Origin: UBA1952 sp965246765
Lineage (GTDB): Bacteria > Bacteroidota > Bacteroidia > Chitinophagales > Chitinophagaceae
Length of the DNA stretch: 64,000 bases
Reading direction: 5' to 3'
Assembly (NCBI GenBank): GCA_965246765.1
Contig: CBDFFJ010000005.1
Location: 372,001 to 436,000 of the forward strand
Made by a program: the position numbers and the translations under genes. Shown in pieces: positions 24,610 through 33,217 of this stretch (positions within the stretch are counted from its first letter, which is position 1; the number at the start of each line of letters is the position of its first letter). The notes below the pieces were generated by a model. That model had not been told where the DNA came from. It saw only the letters and a program-made list of their open reading frames with translations, and searched no databases.

Positions 24610-25839
24610 CTAAAACAATATTGTCTCCTCAGGGTTTTTAATAGCAGATAAAATATTTTCTGCGACTTTGTCAATCAATTTCTGTCCCCAAAATGGGTCA
24701 AAAACATCATAGTATATCACCCTGATATGCTGTAAATCAAAAGGGACATCATTCTCGTTAGACGAAATTAGAACAACAGGCTTCTTTAATGCATGCGCTA
24801 TTCCCAATTCATAGAAAACATTGGCATTACGACCAGTAAGCTCTCCAATCAATACTTTGGCAGAGTTGATTCCGTTCCATATTTGGTCTATAATTTTCCC
24901 CACTCCAAAAATTTCATTGTCAGCCCTTATTGGAATCAAACCAGCTTTTTCAATGGCTGGCTCGTAAATTTTCTTATAATAGTCGCCAATTGGTGTTGCA
25001 AAGGGCATCATTACAAAACAAGTATCTCCCGCTGACACAGTGGCACTTTTACTAAGTTTCTTGATTTCTGAATCTGTATCAACGAAGGTCTTTCCTCCTT
25101 CACTTGAGACATCTATAAGGCGGTACTTATCGCCAATTTTTTCAACTAGCCTTGCAGTAGTAAGAGATGATAAGAAGATATCAATGAATTCAGAAAGCTT
25201 CTCTGCGGGTAACTTGAACGTGTCTGTCAGCGCATTTTCAAAAAACTTTCTATCTGGTAAGTTTTCACCTCTGTAATGTTTATAGACTTCACTAATTACT
25301 GGCGCATTAAGGATTGCTTGACGGTAGCCTTTAAGTTCATCATCTGGAGCTTGGGGACGCAAAATCTTCTTTGCCAAATCTGTCAGCCTAAGCTGCTTTG
25401 ATTCTGGCCGTTCAAGGAATCCATACTTTAACGACGAACTAATTTCTACTGCAAATGGGCCTGACACATTATTAATGCCTACAAACTTGGCAGCTTCTAA
25501 TTCTGAACTATCTCTACCAGCATTTTGGTCTAATATAGCTTTAGGAATTCTTAATGCTTTTTCAACATCGTGACGTGGATAATTTGGTGTTGGTGAGGCA
25601 GCCTTCGTTGGAACCGTTGCTTTGGATGCTACATTCTTTTTTGCAGCCACTTTCTTCGCAGTAGCATTCTTCTTTCCAACAGTTGTCTTCTTTGAAGCAG
25701 ATTTAGCTGTACTCTTATTAGGAGAGTCCTTTTTTGCAGTCTTCTTATCGCTACTTTTCGCATTTGGTTCTTCTCGTTGAGTTTCATGCGATGTGGAATC
25801 GCTAATGGCAGGCTCTTGTGAATTGGCTTCTTGTTCCAT
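24610..25839 (-). CDS. Putative effector: Lys/Ala-rich tail, helical middle domain, NDT/TIR-like nucleotide-processing domain
   Basis: 409 residues in three parts. Residues 28-79 are a histone-H1-like tail rich in Lys, Ala, Ser and Thr (SASKKTTVGKKNATAKK). Residues ~87-255 look like tandem winged helices with recurring L..LA.KIL and LVEKIGDKYRLIDV segments, similar to DUF5343-type proteins. Residues 270-409 form a Rossmann-like domain with CFVMMPF (274-280), ELTGRNANVFYELGIAHAL (Glu344) and a hydrophobic VVLIS strand. The NVFYELG motif is that of nucleoside 2-deoxyribosyltransferase / TIR-like proteins, where the Glu is catalytic. I infer cleavage of a nucleotide or NAD-type substrate, possibly in antiphage defence. 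A/T rich. Confidence 0.65.
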   Translation of the reverse strand: MEQEANSQEPAISDSTSHETQREEPNAKSSDKKTAKKDSPNKSTAKSASKKTTVGKKNATAKKVAAKKNVASKATVPTKAASPTPNYPRHDVEKALRIPKAILDQNAGRDSSELEAAKFVGINNVSGPFAVEISSSLKYGFLERPESKQLRLTDLAKKILRPQAPDDELKGYRQAILNAPVISEVYKHYRGENLPDRKFFENALTDTFKLPAEKLSEFIDIFLSSLTTARLVEKIGDKYRLIDVSSEGGKTFVDTDSEIKKLSKSATVSAGDTCFVMMPFATPIGDYYKKIYEPAIEKAGLIPIRADNEIFGVGKIIDQIWNGINSAKVLIGELTGRNANVFYELGIAHALKKPVVLISSNENDVPFDLQHIRVIYYDVFDPFWGQKLIDKVAENILSAIKNPEETILF

Positions 25840-25937
25840 GACGTTAAGTTTAAAAAGATTTTCCTCTATTTGAAGTTATTAAGCGGCTACGCATTTCTGC
25901 GCAGCCGCTCTCATTATTCATCACTCATTCCCATCCC

Positions 25938-28900
25938 TTAGCTACACCCCGTAGTAGTCCCGCAATTCGGGCACATATAGCAGGTGCCGTTCCGCAGGGT
26001 AATATTCCCGCAGTTGCTGCACGCAGGCGCATCAGCAGAGGTGCCCATCATCTTCTTCACATCCGCCTTCGCCTCGGCAATGCTGCCGTGAGCGTGGTGT
26101 TGGCCGTTGCCATTCGCAGAGGCCGTCACAACTGGCTTTCCATTGCTAATCGCATTGTGCGCCGTCCCATTAATCTTCACCGCCTGCAGAGCCTGCATCG
26201 CCGCCGCATTGGGCGCAGGCGTCGTGGCTTCGGCGCTTCGGCTCCGCTCAGCGACCGGGGGAGCCGTCACCCGCACCGCGCTCAATTCCCTTTCCGCAGA
26301 AGTCGTATCCGCAGCCACATGCTCTATGTCCTTTACATGCACCAGGTCGTCCCGGTCAAGGTATTCATACGCCAGCACGCGGAAGATATAGTCCAGTACC
26401 GAGGTCGCCGTCTTGATGTTCGGGTGGTCAACGATGCCGCTCGGCTCAAAGCGCGTGAAAATGAATTTTTCCACGTACTCCTCCAGCGGCACGCCGTACT
26501 GCAGGCCCACGCTCACGGCTATGGCAAAGGAGTTGAGCAGCGAGCGCATCGTAGCGCCTTCCTTGCTCATGTCCACAAAGATTTCGCCCAGGGTGCCGTC
26601 GCCATACTCGCCCGTGCGCAGGAAGAGCGCCTGTCCGCCCACCTTCGCCTTGATGGTGTAGCCGCGGCGCTTAGCCGGCAGGCTCTTGCGCTCCACAATA
26701 GAGGCGAGCTTGCTCTTCAACTTCGTATCGGATGAGGCCTGTACGCGCTTGCTTACTTCTTCCAGAAGCTCGTCAACGGTGAGGGCGCCGAGGTCTACGA
26801 TGTTGGAGTGTTGGAGTGTTGGAGTGTTGGAGTGTTGCTCGGTTGATGCCGCTTCTGCTGTTTCTTCTTTCTTCTTGTTCTTCTTGTCACTCTTGTTGGA
26901 AAGCGGCTGGCTGAGCTTGCTGCCATCCCGATAAAGCGCGCAGGCTTTGATACCGAGCTTGTGGCTCATCTGGTAGCAGTCGCGGATTTCATCAATGGTC
27001 GCCTCGTTGGGGAGATTGATGGTCTTGGAAATAGCGCCGGAGATAAACGGCTGCACCGCCGCCATCATACGAATGTGGCCATGCGCGTGGATGTAGCGCT
27101 CGCCTTTCTTGCCGCACTTGTTGGCCGTGTCAAACACCGCAAAGTGCTCTGCCTTCAGGTGAGGCGCACCTTCCATCATCATCGTACCGCACACATAATC
27201 GTTGCAGGCATCAATCTCCTCGTCGGTAAAGCCCAGCTCATGCAGCAGGCTGAATTCCGGGTCGGTGTACTGCTCTTCGGAGAAGCCGAGGCGCTCCATG
27301 CATTCAGCGCCGAGGTTGTAATGGTTGAACACAAAGCCAATCTCAAAAGCGCTCTCCACGCTCTTATCCAGCTTGGCTACTTCTTCGGCTATAAAGCCTT
27401 TCGCAGAAAGCGTCTGATGGTTGATGCCCGGTGCGCCCGCAAATGTTGCGTGACCTACCGCATACTTCACCATCGCATCCATCTGGGCCTCGGTATAGCC
27501 GAGCTTTCGCAGCGCGGCAGGCACACTCTGGTTGACAATTTTCATGTAGCCGCCGCCGCTCAGCTTCTTAAATTTTACTAACGCAAAGTCTGGTTCAACG
27601 CCTGTTGTATCACAGTCCATAACCAAACCAATCGTACCAGTCGGAGCGATTACGGTAGCCTGCGCATTGCGGTAGCCGTATTGCTCGCCCATCTGCACGC
27701 ACTCATCCCATGCCTTGGTGGCGGCGGTGAGCAGGTAGTCGGGGCAATATTTGGAGTTGATGCCCTGCGGAATCGTCTCCAGATTATCATACGCATCCGC
27801 GCTGGCATCATAAGCTGCAAGGCGGTGATTGCGCATCACGCGCAGCATATGTTCCTTGTTCTTTTCATACTCAGGGAAGGCGCCCAGCGCAGCCGCCATT
27901 TCCGCGGAAGTCTTGTAAGAAACACCATTCATGATGGCCGTAATCGCACCTGCAATCGCGCGGCCTTCTTCGGAATCATAAGGAATGCCCGACACCATCA
28001 GCATAGAGCCGAGGTTGGCAAAGCCAAGACCGAGTGTGCGGTAATCGTAGGAAAGCTGCGCTACCTCAGGGCTTGGGAACTGCGCCATGAGCACAGAAAT
28101 TTCCAACACCACAGTCCAGAGGCGAACGCCATATTCAAAGCCGGCTACGTCAAAGGTTGAAGTCTCTTCATTGAAGAAGCGGCGCAGGTTGAGGGAGGCA
28201 AGATTGCAGGCAGTATTGTCCAGGAACATATACTCGCTGCAAGGATTGCTCGCATTGATGCGGCCGCCTTCCGGGCAGGTGTGCCACTCATTGATGGTCG
28301 TGTCGTACTGCGTGCCGGGGTCGGCGCAGCGCCATGCGGCGTAGCAGATTTTATTCCACAGCTCGGTAGAAGAAAATTTGCGCATCACCTTGCCGGTAGA
28401 GCGGGCGGTCATTTCCCAATCCTCGCCGGTAGCCAGCTTGCGGAAAAAGCTATTCGGAATACGAACAGAGTTGTTGGAGTTCTGACCGGAAACGGTGCGG
28501 TAAGCCTCGCCTTCATAATCGGAAGAATAGCCTGCGGCAATCAGCGCAGCCACTTTTTTCTCCTCCTCTACTTTCCAGTCAATAAACTCAGGCGCTTCCG
28601 GGTGTGTCAGGTCTAAGCAAACCATCTTGGCCGCCCGACGTGTAGTGCCACCGCTCTTAATCGCACCCGCAGCGCGGTCGCCAATCTTCAGGAAAGACAT
28701 GAGGCCGCTTGAAGTGCCGCCGCCAGAGAGCTTTTCGCCTTCGGCGCGAATGCCGGAGTAGTTCGTACCCACACCCGAGCCGTACTTAAAGATGCGCGCC
28801 TCACGTACCCAGAGGTCCATAATGCCGCCCTCATTCACCAGGTCGTCAGATACAGAAAGGATAAAGCAGGCATGCGGCTGAGGGCGCTCGTAGGCGTTCT

Positions 28901-29417
28901 TGCTCTTCTCCAGCTTGCCGGTGGTTGGCTCTACATAATAGTGGCCCTGCGGCTCGCCGGTGATGCCGTAAGAATTGTGCAGTCCGGTGTTGAACCACTG
29001 CGGCGAGTTAGGCGCGCAGCTTTGTGCGAGGATAGAGTAGGCGATTTCATCGTAGAAAACCTGCGCATCCTGCTCAGAAGCAAAGTAGCCGTACTTGTAG
29101 CCCCAGCTCTTCCAGCACTCCGCCAGGCGGTGCGCCACTTGCTTAATAGAAGTCTCCCGGCCCATGCTGCCATCCGCCTGTGGCACACCCGCGCGGCGGA
29201 AGTACTTCTGCGCAAGAATGTCGGTAGCAATCTGGCTCCAGTGGGCAGGCACTTCTACGTCTTTCATCTCCTGCTTTACCTCGCCATTAGGGTTGCGGAT
29301 GACGGAGGTACGAAGCTCATACGGGAACATCTCGTACGGAGAAATGCCGTCTTTGGTGAAGTGGCGGTTGAAGGCTAAGCCTTTGCCTGTGGCGGTTTTG
29401 GTAGTCTCGTTGGGCAT
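25938..29417 (-). CDS. nrdJ: Adenosylcobalamin-dependent ribonucleoside-diphosphate reductase (class II)
   Basis: 1159 residues. Catalytic-barrel landmarks are SPQWFNTGLH, KYGSGVGTNYS, NPCSEYMFLDNTACNLASLNL (active-site Cys with the N-P-C-S-E motif) and the PTGTIGLVMDCDTTG loop. The C-terminus has a zinc-ribbon with CSNCGNITLRNGTCYMCPNC. It makes deoxynucleotides and needs no oxygen, but does need B12. Between the barrel and the ribbon lie two low-complexity linkers coded by mini-repeats: HSNTPTLQHSN (26803-26834) and PPVAERSRSAEAT (26236-26251). No cobalamin riboswitch is visible upstream. Monocistronic. Confidence 0.95.
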   Translation of the reverse strand: MPNETTKTATGKGLAFNRHFTKDGISPYEMFPYELRTSVIRNPNGEVKQEMKDVEVPAHWSQIATDILAQKYFRRAGVPQADGSMGRETSIKQVAHRLAECWKSWGYKYGYFASEQDAQVFYDEIAYSILAQSCAPNSPQWFNTGLHNSYGITGEPQGHYYVEPTTGKLEKSKNAYERPQPHACFILSVSDDLVNEGGIMDLWVREARIFKYGSGVGTNYSGIRAEGEKLSGGGTSSGLMSFLKIGDRAAGAIKSGGTTRRAAKMVCLDLTHPEAPEFIDWKVEEEKKVAALIAAGYSSDYEGEAYRTVSGQNSNNSVRIPNSFFRKLATGEDWEMTARSTGKVMRKFSSTELWNKICYAAWRCADPGTQYDTTINEWHTCPEGGRINASNPCSEYMFLDNTACNLASLNLRRFFNEETSTFDVAGFEYGVRLWTVVLEISVLMAQFPSPEVAQLSYDYRTLGLGFANLGSMLMVSGIPYDSEEGRAIAGAITAIMNGVSYKTSAEMAAALGAFPEYEKNKEHMLRVMRNHRLAAYDASADAYDNLETIPQGINSKYCPDYLLTAATKAWDECVQMGEQYGYRNAQATVIAPTGTIGLVMDCDTTGVEPDFALVKFKKLSGGGYMKIVNQSVPAALRKLGYTEAQMDAMVKYAVGHATFAGAPGINHQTLSAKGFIAEEVAKLDKSVESAFEIGFVFNHYNLGAECMERLGFSEEQYTDPEFSLLHELGFTDEEIDACNDYVCGTMMMEGAPHLKAEHFAVFDTANKCGKKGERYIHAHGHIRMMAAVQPFISGAISKTINLPNEATIDEIRDCYQMSHKLGIKACALYRDGSKLSQPLSNKSDKKNKKKEETAEAASTEQHSNTPTLQHSNIVDLGALTVDELLEEVSKRVQASSDTKLKSKLASIVERKSLPAKRRGYTIKAKVGGQALFLRTGEYGDGTLGEIFVDMSKEGATMRSLLNSFAIAVSVGLQYGVPLEEYVEKFIFTRFEPSGIVDHPNIKTATSVLDYIFRVLAYEYLDRDDLVHVKDIEHVAADTTSAERELSAVRVTAPPVAERSRSAEATTPAPNAAAMQALQAVKINGTAHNAISNGKPVVTASANGNGQHHAHGSIAEAKADVKKMMGTSADAPACSNCGNITLRNGTCYMCPNCGTTTGCS
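26236..26251. repeat. 16-bp mini-repeat inside nrdJ
   Basis: CTTCGGCTCCGCTCAG matches 23109-23124 in RAYT 2 with one difference and encodes ERSRS on the minus strand. It lies in an alanine/proline-rich linker just before the zinc ribbon of NrdJ. Confidence 0.7.
26803..26834. repeat. Tandem 8-bp repeat, four copies, inside nrdJ
   Basis: TTGGAGTG is repeated four times without change, followed by TTGC. On the coding strand it yields the linker peptide QHSNTPTLQHSN. Because 8 is not a multiple of three, gain or loss of one copy would shift the reading frame of the last 300 codons. Confidence 0.9.
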
Positions 29418-29663
29418 TGGATAATATCGTTTTGGGATAAGGTGGAAGTATGATTATGGAATGTCCTTGCAGACGCTTTTCTGCTTTTTTTTTCAGGAAA
29501 GGGTACCGAAAATAATAAAACGGCAAGCTGGAACAGGCGAAAGAAATCCACCACCGGTGCATAACTAAACGCCGCTGGACGGAAGGTTTGGCCTTACAGA
29601 TTTTGATATGCGAAATACGCGCGGGAGCCGACCGCCTGACCGTGACGTGCGGGGCATCAAAGC

Positions 29664-29694
29664 AAAAAATCCACAGCTATTAAAACTGTGGATT
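29664..29694 (-). terminator. Rho-independent terminator of the rng operon
   Basis: On the minus strand an 8-bp stem ATCCACAG/CTGTGGAT with a nine-base A/T-rich loop is followed by a run of six T. It lies 25 bp past the rng stop. The remaining 29418-29719 gap holds the nrdJ leader and shows no tRNA or riboswitch signature. Confidence 0.85.
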
Positions 29695-29719
29695 AATTAC
29701 TCCGGCGTAGCTAATCGGG

Positions 29720-31288
29720 CTACAGCTTGATTAAATCGTCCGTTACCCGGTCAAAAAACTGGTATTCTGTCAGTGGCGCTCCGGGGTCTTCTGTGATTTT
29801 TATTTTCGCTTTGTATTGCGCGTTCCACTTCTGCAGAGGCGATTTGCCGAGGATGCCGGGAGCTTTCTTGGTGAGATAAGCCGCCAGAATCGGGTGCATG
29901 TGAATCGTCAGCTCGCGGTGGCCCTGATTAATCAGGTAGGCCACATCCTTCTCAATATCATCGCCCAGCATGATGGACGGGCCGATTTTGCCGGTGCCTT
30001 TGCAGGTCGGGCAGACTTCCGCCGTTGTGATGTTGATTTCCGGGCGCAGGCGCTGGCGGGTAATCTGCATCAGGCCAAACTTGCTCATCGGTAACACGGT
30101 ATGCTTCGCCCGGTCTTGCGACATCGCTGCTTCCATCGCGTCTATTGCCTGCTTGCGATGGTCGGGATTTTTCATGTCAATGAGGTCAATGACGATGATG
30201 CCGCCCAAGTCGCGTAGCCGCAACTGGCGGGCTATTTCGCTAATGGCTTCCAGGTTCGTGGCAAGGGCGTTCAGCTCCTGGTCCTTTTCGCCGCTGCGTG
30301 TGCCGGAGTTTACGTCAATAACGTGCAGGGCTTCGGTGTGCTCAATAATGAGGTAAGCGCCGGATGGCATATTTACCGTCTTGCCAAAGGCCGCCTTTAC
30401 CTGTTTGGTAATGCCATAAGTATCAAAAACCGGCTGCTGTGCGCTGTGCAGGCTCACAATCTCCAACTGCTCCGGCATGATGCGGCCGATGTATTCCTTT
30501 GCTTCGGCCATAATGCGCTTGTCGTCAACGACGATTTTCTGAAAGGAATCATTCAGCAGGTCGCGCAGAATGGAGGTGGTTTTGTCCTGCTCGCCGAGGA
30601 TTTTTTGCGGGGCTTTTGCACTTTTCAGGTTCTCTTGCACCTTCTTCCAGCTTGCCGCGAGGTCAAGGATGTCGGCATGAAGCTCGGCGGTATTCTTGCC
30701 TTCCGCAGCCGTGCGCACGATGATGCCTACGTTCTTAGGCTTAATGCTTTCTACAATGCGTTGCAGGCGCTTCCGCTCTTCGGCAGAGTGAATCTTGCGG
30801 CTCACAGCCACCACATCGTTGAATGGCGTCAGCACCATAAAGCGCCCCGGCAGTGATATTTCGCAGCTCAGGCGCGGGCCTTTAGAGGAAATGGGCTCCT
30901 TTAGGATTTGCACCATCACCTCAGGCTTTCCCTGAACGATTTCGGTGATTTTCCCGCCCTTCGGGATGTCGGGTTCGGTCTGGAATTTCCCAAAGTCTTC
31001 GCCCCAACTGGGCGTGCCTTTAGCGCTCTCCGCCGTGAATTTCAGCAGAGAACGGAAGTAAGGGCTCAGGTCGGTATAGTGGAGAAAGGCGTCTTTTTCA
31101 AAGCCTACATCCACAAACACGGCATTAAGGCCGGGCATCGTCTTGCGGACTTTGCCGAGGTAGAGGTCGCCGACCGAAAACTGGTCGGTGCCGCGCTCAT
31201 AATGCAGTTCTACTAATTTCTTGTCTTCAAGGAGCGCTATTTCTACACCATCCCCGCTGGCGGAGTTGATGATAAGTTCTTTATTCAT
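29720..31288 (-). CDS. rng: Ribonuclease G/E family endoribonuclease
   Basis: 522 residues, the length of RNase G. The N-terminal MNKELIINSASGDGVEIALLE and the embedded S1 fold (GDLYLGKVRKTMPGLNAVFVDVG) are typical; the DNase-like catalytic domain has HVIDVNSGTRSG and GGIIVIDLIDM with the metal-binding Asp pair, and CPTCKGTGK is the Zn-link that builds the dimer. It processes 16S rRNA and degrades RNA in the cytoplasm. It is the last gene of the HU - TPR - small basic protein - rng series, all on the minus strand, and is followed by a terminator. Confidence 0.95.
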   Translation of the reverse strand: MNKELIINSASGDGVEIALLEDKKLVELHYERGTDQFSVGDLYLGKVRKTMPGLNAVFVDVGFEKDAFLHYTDLSPYFRSLLKFTAESAKGTPSWGEDFGKFQTEPDIPKGGKITEIVQGKPEVMVQILKEPISSKGPRLSCEISLPGRFMVLTPFNDVVAVSRKIHSAEERKRLQRIVESIKPKNVGIIVRTAAEGKNTAELHADILDLAASWKKVQENLKSAKAPQKILGEQDKTTSILRDLLNDSFQKIVVDDKRIMAEAKEYIGRIMPEQLEIVSLHSAQQPVFDTYGITKQVKAAFGKTVNMPSGAYLIIEHTEALHVIDVNSGTRSGEKDQELNALATNLEAISEIARQLRLRDLGGIIVIDLIDMKNPDHRKQAIDAMEAAMSQDRAKHTVLPMSKFGLMQITRQRLRPEINITTAEVCPTCKGTGKIGPSIMLGDDIEKDVAYLINQGHRELTIHMHPILAAYLTKKAPGILGKSPLQKWNAQYKAKIKITEDPGAPLTEYQFFDRVTDDLIKL

Positions 31289-31399
31289 GGCTACCGTCTG
31301 TATTTAGCGCCACCCGGTGCGTTGCAACTCATTGAGCAGCAGGCTTTGGGCGCGGGGTAGCGGATGAAGAAGTCAGAACCGGGATTTGACGTATTAACC

Positions 31400-31456
31400 A
31401 GATTCCCCGGATTGTTTATCCGTGAAAATCCATCTAGTCCGTTCAATCCGTGTTCT
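31400..31456. repeat. Degenerate ATCCGTG microrepeats
   Basis: The intergenic segment between rng and the small basic gene has repeated near-copies of (A)ATCCGTG and GATTCC-type words (ATCCGTGAAAATCC, CAATCCGTGTTC). Similar stretches are seen in many Bacteroidota intergenic regions, as I recall. The rest of 31289-31561 shows no gene. Confidence 0.5.
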
Positions 31457-31561
31457 ATTGTGTATGCTAAAGCATATAATACAAAGCATTCATCCCGCAC
31501 GCTCAAGAGTCGTTGCGGGATGAAAGGCTTCAGCAGTATAGGGCAGAGGCCCTACGCGACC

Positions 31562-31651
31562 TTACTTCTTCTTATGACGGTTGCGGCGCAGGCGCTTTTT
31601 GCGCTTGTGCGTGGCTATCTTATGGCGTTTACGTTTCTTACCGCAAGGCAT
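31562..31651 (-). CDS. Small basic ribosome-associated protein (AURKAIP1/COX24 domain, mS38-like)
   Basis: A 29-codon gene from ATG 31651 to TAA 31562. The product opens MPCGKKRKRHKIATHKRKKR and ends in Arg/Asn/His/Lys residues; 20 of 29 residues are Lys, Arg or His. This agrees with the short Bacteroidota proteins annotated with the AURKAIP1/COX24 domain, related to mitochondrial ribosomal protein mS38, which bind the small subunit RNA. It lies 21 bp downstream of the TPR gene in the HU-rng operon. Such genes are often missed because of their size. Confidence 0.85.
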   Translation of the reverse strand: MPCGKKRKRHKIATHKRKKRLRRNRHKKK

Positions 31652-31672
31652 ACTTCGTTCGTTTTAATGAGG

Positions 31673-32536
31673 TTACTTAAATGAGGTGATGTACTTTTCT
31701 ATATCGTTCGTAAAGTCCGGGCTTTTTACAATCCCTTCCAGCTTCCGGAAGGTTTCTATAGCCTTTTCTTTGTTCCCTTTCCCTTTGTAAGCCTCCGCCA
31801 GAAAGTACAGTCCTTCCCGGTTAGTCGGCTCTAAATCAATCACATGTTCCAGCCGCGTCACTGCCTTATCCCACTGACCGCTCTGGATGGAGAGGCGGCC
31901 AAGCAACAGATTCGCCGGAACATGGTCAGGGTTCTTGGCTACCATTTCGCGGAGAATTGAAACTCCGCTCATTGGCGCGCCGGTGCCTTCTATATAGGCC
32001 GTTGCCAGCGCCATCCTTGTGGTATCGTTGGCCGGGTTCAACGCAAGCGCCTCACTCATACAATCCACCGCCCCGCCAGCCGCCCAGGCTCCCACAGCAG
32101 GCGTTCCCGCCTCGTGCATAAGCTCCAGGTAAAACTGGCCGGCGAAATTGAGCTTTTTTTCCGAGTGCGCCAAATGCGCAGCTTTGCCTGTAGCCCAGGC
32201 GTAAGGCGCTACCTGCTTGTGCTCCCGCCAGATAGCTGCCGTTTGCTCCAAGAGCGGAGCCATTGCTACAGAATCTTTCAGCGAAGCAATCTTTTCTTCT
32301 AAAGCGGTCAACTCCTCCTTTGCGTGAACGGGAAGCGCTGCTTTGGAAGCCGTAAGAATAGAATCCAGGGATGCCGGAACCACCTGAGGAGCAGCGGCTT
32401 GTTCACTACCATCCCTATGCGCACCGCCGCCCGTAGCCTTGACAGCTCCGGGCGGCGGCGTGGTAGGTACTGTCCAATACAGAATGCCGGTCAGCGCGAG
32501 GGCTGAGGCTATGGCAATGTAGTGGGCGGTACGCAA
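31673..32536 (-). CDS. Membrane-anchored TPR protein
   Basis: 287 residues with one N-terminal transmembrane segment (about 5-23), a Pro/Gly/Ala-rich linker, then helical pairs and TPR units. The last two are clear: VPANLLLGRLSIQSGQWDKA and REGLYFLAEAYKGKGNKEKA. It should be a protein-protein scaffold facing the periplasm. It is in a row with the HU gene (upstream) and the tiny basic ribosomal protein and rng (downstream), which is a conserved order in related genomes to my knowledge. Confidence 0.85.
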   Translation of the reverse strand: MRTAHYIAIASALALTGILYWTVPTTPPPGAVKATGGGAHRDGSEQAAAPQVVPASLDSILTASKAALPVHAKEELTALEEKIASLKDSVAMAPLLEQTAAIWREHKQVAPYAWATGKAAHLAHSEKKLNFAGQFYLELMHEAGTPAVGAWAAGGAVDCMSEALALNPANDTTRMALATAYIEGTGAPMSGVSILREMVAKNPDHVPANLLLGRLSIQSGQWDKAVTRLEHVIDLEPTNREGLYFLAEAYKGKGNKEKAIETFRKLEGIVKSPDFTNDIEKYITSFK

Positions 32537-32599
32537 TTAGACGGGATTTTCAGGCCCGCGAAGGTAAGACTAAGGAATCCAATATCACCGGACATCAAA

Positions 32600-32646
32600 G
32601 TCCCGTAGGGACGGCCGATATAATAGCCAGGGATTTCAATCCCTGG
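32600..32646. repeat. Two short palindromes between HU and the TPR gene
   Basis: GTCCCGTAGGGAC (32600-32612) and CCAGGGATTTCAATCCCTGG (32627-32646) are each self-complementary and separated by 14 bases. The pair resembles a dispersed Bacteroidota repeat that I recall from intergenic regions. It lies within the operon and may attenuate transcription. Confidence 0.65.
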
Positions 32647-32650
32647 AAAA

Positions 32651-32983
32651 TCAGTTCAGCGCAGCGGCTTCCAGCTCATTGGCAGGAGTTTCCTGAAGGT
32701 CATGCTCAGAGGCTTTTACAGCGTGCATGAACTCCTTGGCGGGCTTGAAAGCAGGGATGAAGTGCTCCGGAATCTGTACAGAAACGCCTTTCTTGATGTT
32801 ACGGCCCACTTTGGCGGCGCGCTTCTTCAGGATGAAAGAACCGAAGCCGCGAACGTAAATCGGCTCGCCCTCAATGAGGCTGGTTTTTACTTCCTTGAAA
32901 AAGGTTTCAAGGGTTACGAGGATGTCCACTTTAGGAATCCCGGTCTTCTCTGCGATGGAGGAGACGACGTCTGCTTTTCTCAT
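32651..32983 (-). CDS. HU/IHF family DNA-binding protein
   Basis: 110 residues. The HU fold is evident from MRKADVVSSIAEKTGI, VKTSLIEGEPIYVRGFGSFILKKR and the DNA-arm/C-terminal FIPAFKPAKEFMHAV. The arm proline motif (where IHF/HU have GRNP) reads GRNIKKGVSVQIPEH, as in Bacteroidota IHF-like paralogues. An acidic C-terminal extension (ASEHDLQETPANELE) of about 15 residues goes beyond the standard 90-95. It bends and compacts DNA. It is the first gene of the rng operon. Confidence 0.93.
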   Translation of the reverse strand: MRKADVVSSIAEKTGIPKVDILVTLETFFKEVKTSLIEGEPIYVRGFGSFILKKRAAKVGRNIKKGVSVQIPEHFIPAFKPAKEFMHAVKASEHDLQETPANELEAAALN

Positions 32984-33217
32984 GGTGATAGGTGTGATTG
33001 GTTGGTGAAAGATATGAAGAGATTACAAAGAAAGCCTTTGAACGTTACGCCTGTATCTGCCTCAACAATTCCCCACGCCAGACGTGCCTCGCAAACTTAG
33101 TGTAAAATAAATACGGATTATACTATTTGGTAGAAAAATAAATTTCTGCAAGCGTATTGGCGCATCAATATTCTTCCGCCCCCCACGGCCTGCGCCCGCT
33201 TAATTTCGCGTCCCGGA

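Noticed and set aside
26088..28616. Several long plus-strand ORFs across nrdJ
   Set aside because: They are antisense shadows of a highly conserved gene.
29418..29719. Cobalamin riboswitch upstream of the B12-dependent nrdJ
   Set aside because: No B12-box-like conserved core or matching helix was seen in the leader; only the rng terminator is clear.
31364..31684. 106-codon plus-strand ORF
   Set aside because: It is antisense to the small basic gene, and its hydrophobic peptides result from reversed Lys/Arg codons.
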